Part shown: piece after piece, positions 5,758 through 6,744 of the stretch
How positions within the stretch are numbered: position 1 is the first letter of the stretch
How the letters are laid out: every line of letters begins with the position of its first letter
DNA from: an uncultured Coriobacteriales bacterium
Lineage (GTDB): Bacteria > Actinomycetota > Coriobacteriia > Coriobacteriales > Atopobiaceae
Reading direction: 5' to 3'
DNA length: 6,744 nucleotides
NCBI GenBank assembly: GCA_946530775.1
Contig: CAMNAH010000064.1
Coordinates: 1 to 6,744, forward strand
Translations under genes and position numbers: made by a program
Notes under the pieces: model-generated
The model's input: only the letters and a program-made list of their open reading frames with translations
The model's database searches: none
What the model was told of the DNA's origin: nothing

Positions 5758-6744
5758 CGGCACCCGTTTTCGCGATGGTGAACCTCGGGTGCAGGGTTAA
5801 CCGTGTGGAGTGCGACCGCATAGCTGAGGAGCTCGAATCCAAGGGCTTTGTCCTGGGCGCCTCCACGGTTGCCGATGCGGTGATCGTGAACACTTGCGCG
5901 GTTACGGGCGAGGCAGAGGTCAAGACGCGCAAGGCTATCCGCCGTGCGGCAAGGCTTCCGCAGGCACCGCTCGTCGTTGCCACGGGATGCGTTGCGAACC
6001 TCTTCGCCGATTCCCTTCGCGAACTGGGCGACAACGTTCATGTGGTGACTGATAAGGGCTCGGTCGCAACGTATGTCGCGGAGAAGCTCGGAGCGCCCAC
6101 GGCAGACCGGGTTTCTCCTATTGCCGCAACGCCCACCCCAACCGGGCGCACCCGTCCCGGCATCAAGGTGCAAGACGGCTGCGACCTGCGCTGCTCCTAT
6201 TGCATCGTGTGGAAGGCGCGCGGAACGTCCACCTCGGTTCCCGCCGAGAGGGTTGTGTCGGATGTGCGTGCGGCCATGGAGCGCAACGCACGCGAGGTGG
6301 TCCTCACGGGCATCAACCTCGGATGCTACGACGATAATGGCATGAGGCTTCCCGATCTGCTCGAGATGCTGCTCGAGAAAACCGATGTGGGCAGGCTCAG
6401 GATCTCGTCTATTGAGCCGCAGGATGTGGACGGGCGCCTCGTCTCGCTCATGGGTTCGTCCGATGGCCGCATTGCCCCGTATCTCCACATGTGCCTCCAA
6501 TCGGGAAGCGATTCCGTGCTCAGGCGCATGGGTCGCGTGTATACGGCATCTGAGTTCGCACATGCTGCCGAGGCGGCTTATGCTGCCATTCCCAACCTCG
6601 CCATCGAGACCGACCTCATCGTGGGCTTTCCCGGCGAGACCGATGAGGAATTCGCCGAGTCCTATAGCTTCTGCGAGCGCATGGGCTTCTCGCACATCCA
6701 TACGTTCCGCTATTCCAAGCGCCCCGGAACGCGCGCAGCGGCCA
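5754..6744 (+). CDS. mtaB: tRNA t6A37 methylthiotransferase MtaB, 3' truncated by window
   Basis: The first 330 residues of a radical SAM methylthiotransferase; the gene runs off the right edge. MtaB converts t6A at position 37 of ANN-decoding tRNAs to ms2t6A using SAM and two 4Fe-4S clusters. The N-terminal methylthiotransferase domain has its three cluster cysteines at Cys13 ([10 protein letters not shown]), Cys48 (NTCAVT) and Cys79 (TGCVA). The radical SAM motif is CDLRCSYC (Cys143, 147, 150). Barrel motifs follow: [13 protein letters not shown] (182-194), [10 protein letters not shown] (216-225), [17 protein letters not shown] (245-261), [12 protein letters not shown] (285-296) and FRYSKRPGT (318-326). 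MtaB is preferred over MiaB and RimO by the NLGCRVN and [10 protein letters not shown] wording and by its place downstream of dnaJ. The expected TRAM domain lies outside. The ATG overlaps the dnaJ stop as ATGA, implying coupling. After the third radical SAM cysteine the usual IIP..ARG reads IVWKARG, a local variation. Confidence 0.92.
   Translation, partial: MTAPVFAMVNLGCRVNRVECDRIAEELESKGFVLGASTVADAVIVNTCAVTGEAEVKTRKAIRRAARLPQAPLVVATGCVANLFADSLRELGDNVHVVTDKGSVATYVAEKLGAPTADRVSPIAATPTPTGRTRPGIKVQDGCDLRCSYCIVWKARGTSTSVPAERVVSDVRAAMERNAREVVLTGINLGCYDDNGMRLPDLLEMLLEKTDVGRLRISSIEPQDVDGRLVSLMGSSDGRIAPYLHMCLQSGSDSVLRRMGRVYTASEFAHAAEAAYAAIPNLAIETDLIVGFPGETDEEFAESYSFCERMGFSHIHTFRYSKRPGTRAAA

Noticed and set aside
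4546..5763. A 405-codon minus-strand frame almost exactly opposite the second dnaJ
   Set aside because: It is Ala/His/Gly-rich, mirrors the codon positions of dnaJ and has no family signature.
5196..6701. A 501-codon open frame on the minus strand opposite dnaJ and mtaB
   Set aside because: It lies opposite motif-rich, confidently identified genes and is a shadow of GC-rich coding.
1..6744. CRISPR arrays, tRNA or rRNA genes, transposases or attachment sites
   Set aside because: No regularly spaced repeats, no tRNA-like cloverleaf or CCA-ended segment, and no mobile-element gene were seen; almost every base is accounted for by housekeeping genes.

Overview
The window is dense, GC-rich bacterial chromosome with strong third-position G/C and almost no intergenic space. 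It carries a housekeeping neighbourhood for translation, tRNA modification and chaperones. The gene families, their order (lepA - dus - hemW - asnA - two dnaJ - mtaB) and the base composition suggest a high-GC Gram-positive anaerobe. My best guess is Actinobacteria of the class Coriobacteriia (Collinsella/Olsenella-like), inferred from protein style and not from a search.

Layout. Positions 1-110 hold the 3' end of lepA (elongation factor 4). dus (tRNA-dihydrouridine synthase, 110-1075) and hemW (radical SAM heme chaperone, 1075-2271) follow, each start overlapping the previous stop by one base, so the three look like one translationally coupled transcript. asnA (ammonia-dependent asparagine synthetase, 2268-3278) lies on the minus strand, overlaps hemW tail-to-tail by 4 bp and reads away from a 176-bp divergent intergenic region. 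That region, the only real one in the window, holds a good sigma70-type promoter for the rightward genes, a weaker asnA promoter with an overlapping -35 region, and a perfect 10-bp palindrome over the asnA -10 box. The rightward operon holds two tandem DnaJ-family genes (3455-4561 and 4579-5757) and then the first 330 codons of mtaB (5754 to the end), which overlaps the second dnaJ by 4 bp.

Most interesting point. The second dnaJ is a textbook type I DnaJ (J domain, G/F region with a DIF motif, four zinc motifs, CTD I and CTD II). The first has the J domain, zinc motifs and CTD I, but right where CTD II should begin it switches to an 85-residue, strongly hydrophobic tail with two or three predicted membrane segments. 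It also lacks the DIF motif and has a Gly/Ser/Tyr-rich linker. It therefore looks like a membrane-anchored Hsp40 that would recruit DnaK and clients to the cytoplasmic face of the membrane, made alongside a soluble partner.

Context. In many Firmicutes the order is lepA - hemW - hrcA - grpE - dnaK - dnaJ - (prmA - rsmE) - mtaB. This window looks like a collapsed version: hrcA, grpE, dnaK, prmA and rsmE are absent, asnA sits inverted in the gap and dnaJ is duplicated. I found no CIRCE or HAIR heat-shock operator, RNA gene, mobile element or CRISPR.
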